DNA from: UBA5109 sp965661005
GTDB taxonomy: Bacteria > Pseudomonadota > Gammaproteobacteria > Pseudomonadales > Pseudohongiellaceae
DNA: 64,000 nucleotides
NCBI GenBank assembly: GCA_965661005.1
Contig: CBFICB010000003.1
Coordinates: 186,001 to 250,000 of the forward strand
Direction of reading: 5' to 3'
The notes under the pieces are model-generated. The model saw only the letters and a list, made by a program, of their open reading frames with translations, was not told where the DNA came from and ran no database searches. The translations under genes and the position numbers were made by a program. Below, one piece after another: positions 63,435 through 64,000 of this stretch; position 1 is the stretch's first letter, and each line of letters opens with the position of its first letter.

Positions 63435-64000
63435 ATGTCCAATAAAGATATCACACCTGCTATTTTGACATGGGACAATGCTGGCAATCCTTATTCTGAG
63501 GAATACCAGGATATTTATTATTCGCAAGCTGATGCCCTTGCGGAAAGTTCTTATATTTTTCTCGAAGGAAATCATTTAACTGAACGCTGGCGCAAGTTGG
63601 CAGGAAAGGATTTTGTCATAGGGGAATGTGGTTTCGGTGGTGGTTTGAATTTTCTTAATACATGTAAACTCTGGTGCGAAAGTGAGGAAACAAACTCCAT
63701 ACTTTACTACCTTGCCTCTGAATTAAATCCCTTCACCAAGGAAGATCTAGAACGCTTACACCTGCAACATCCTGTACTCTTGCCTTATGCCAAGCACTTA
63801 CTAGAAGTTTACCCTCCTCTTCATGCAGGCATACATAACATAGAATTTAACCTTAAAAATAAACGCATCGTTTTAATTCTTATGCTCGGCGATGCAAAAA
63901 CAATGCTTGAGCATATCTGGCAAAGTAATGGTTTTCGGGTTGACGCCTGGTTCCTTGATGGTTTTTCTCCAGCTTTAAATGCAAACATGTGGGATGAAAA
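63435..64000 (+). CDS. mnmC: tRNA modification enzyme MnmC, N-terminal part (runs off window)
   Basis: MnmC completes the mnm5s2U34 wobble modification: its N-terminal domain methylates and its C-terminal FAD domain removes the carboxymethyl group. About 188 codons are visible, all within the methyltransferase domain. They include the SAM-binding GECGFGGGLNFL near residue 69 and DAWFLDGFSPALNANMW near 175. The rest lies beyond the right edge, so the FAD domain cannot be checked; the fragment could also be a MnmD-type single-domain enzyme. Confidence 0.88.
   Translation, partial: MSNKDITPAILTWDNAGNPYSEEYQDIYYSQADALAESSYIFLEGNHLTERWRKLAGKDFVIGECGFGGGLNFLNTCKLWCESEETNSILYYLASELNPFTKEDLERLHLQHPVLLPYAKHLLEVYPPLHAGIHNIEFNLKNKRIVLILMLGDAKTMLEHIWQSNGFRVDAWFLDGFSPALNANMWDE

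Overview
The window is a stretch of gammaproteobacterial chromosome, moderately AT-rich and gene-dense. The gene order ftsK-lolA-rarA-crcB-serS-cysG (minus) opposite trxB-aat-bpt-infA (plus), then clpA-clpS (minus) and cspD (plus), is that of Pseudomonas-type gammaproteobacteria. The citrate-cycle cluster (gltA divergent from sdhCDAB-sucAB-lpd-sucCD), a monomeric isocitrate dehydrogenase and a TonB2-type cluster (DUF3450 protein, long ExbB/TtpC, ExbB2, ExbD2, TonB2, TPR protein) fit a free-living aerobic, probably marine, gammaproteobacterium. The lineage is inferred from gene content and order; no rRNA gene is present to confirm it.

Layout: 0-5.2 kb holds amino-acid biosynthesis on the minus strand (partial asd, leuD, leuC, aroC) and prmB. 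5.2-9 kb holds folE, a gpsA-DUF4389-sixA group and cysE. 9-12.4 kb holds a secreted lectin-like protein and an orphan Tat-exported molybdenum hydroxylase subunit. 12.6-18.6 kb holds argS, icd and htpG, the last with a sigma-32-like promoter. 18.7-23.9 kb is the TonB2 cluster. 24.2-36.8 kb is the TCA-cycle block. 36.8-48.7 kb is an accessory zone around gltX and two tRNA genes. 48.7-61.9 kb is the conserved cysG-to-clpS block. 62.2-64 kb holds a cold-shock protein with an acidic tail, rluE and the start of mnmC.

The genes form several working units. Nine genes of one minus-strand run encode succinate dehydrogenase, 2-oxoglutarate dehydrogenase with its E3, and succinyl-CoA synthetase, with citrate synthase divergent. 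aat, bpt, clpA and clpS together make up an N-degron pathway: two leucyl transferases that tag N-termini, the adaptor that reads them and the unfoldase. The TonB2 cluster would energise outer-membrane uptake.

The most notable observation is that four accessory genes between 37.0 and 48.7 kb are interrupted in otherwise well-preserved reading frames. A Tat-dependent FMN alpha-hydroxy-acid dehydrogenase has a TAA between leader and mature enzyme. A secreted Glu/Arg-rich protein has a one-base frameshift. A glutamate dehydrogenase has a TAG where the family usually has Trp. A cyclase-domain protein has a frameshift and two in-frame stops. No interruption was found in the core genes on either side. 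This looks like recent gene decay, though sequence error cannot be excluded from the sequence alone. I found no CRISPR array, insertion sequence, phage, toxin-antitoxin or recognisable defence system, and no clearly new system.
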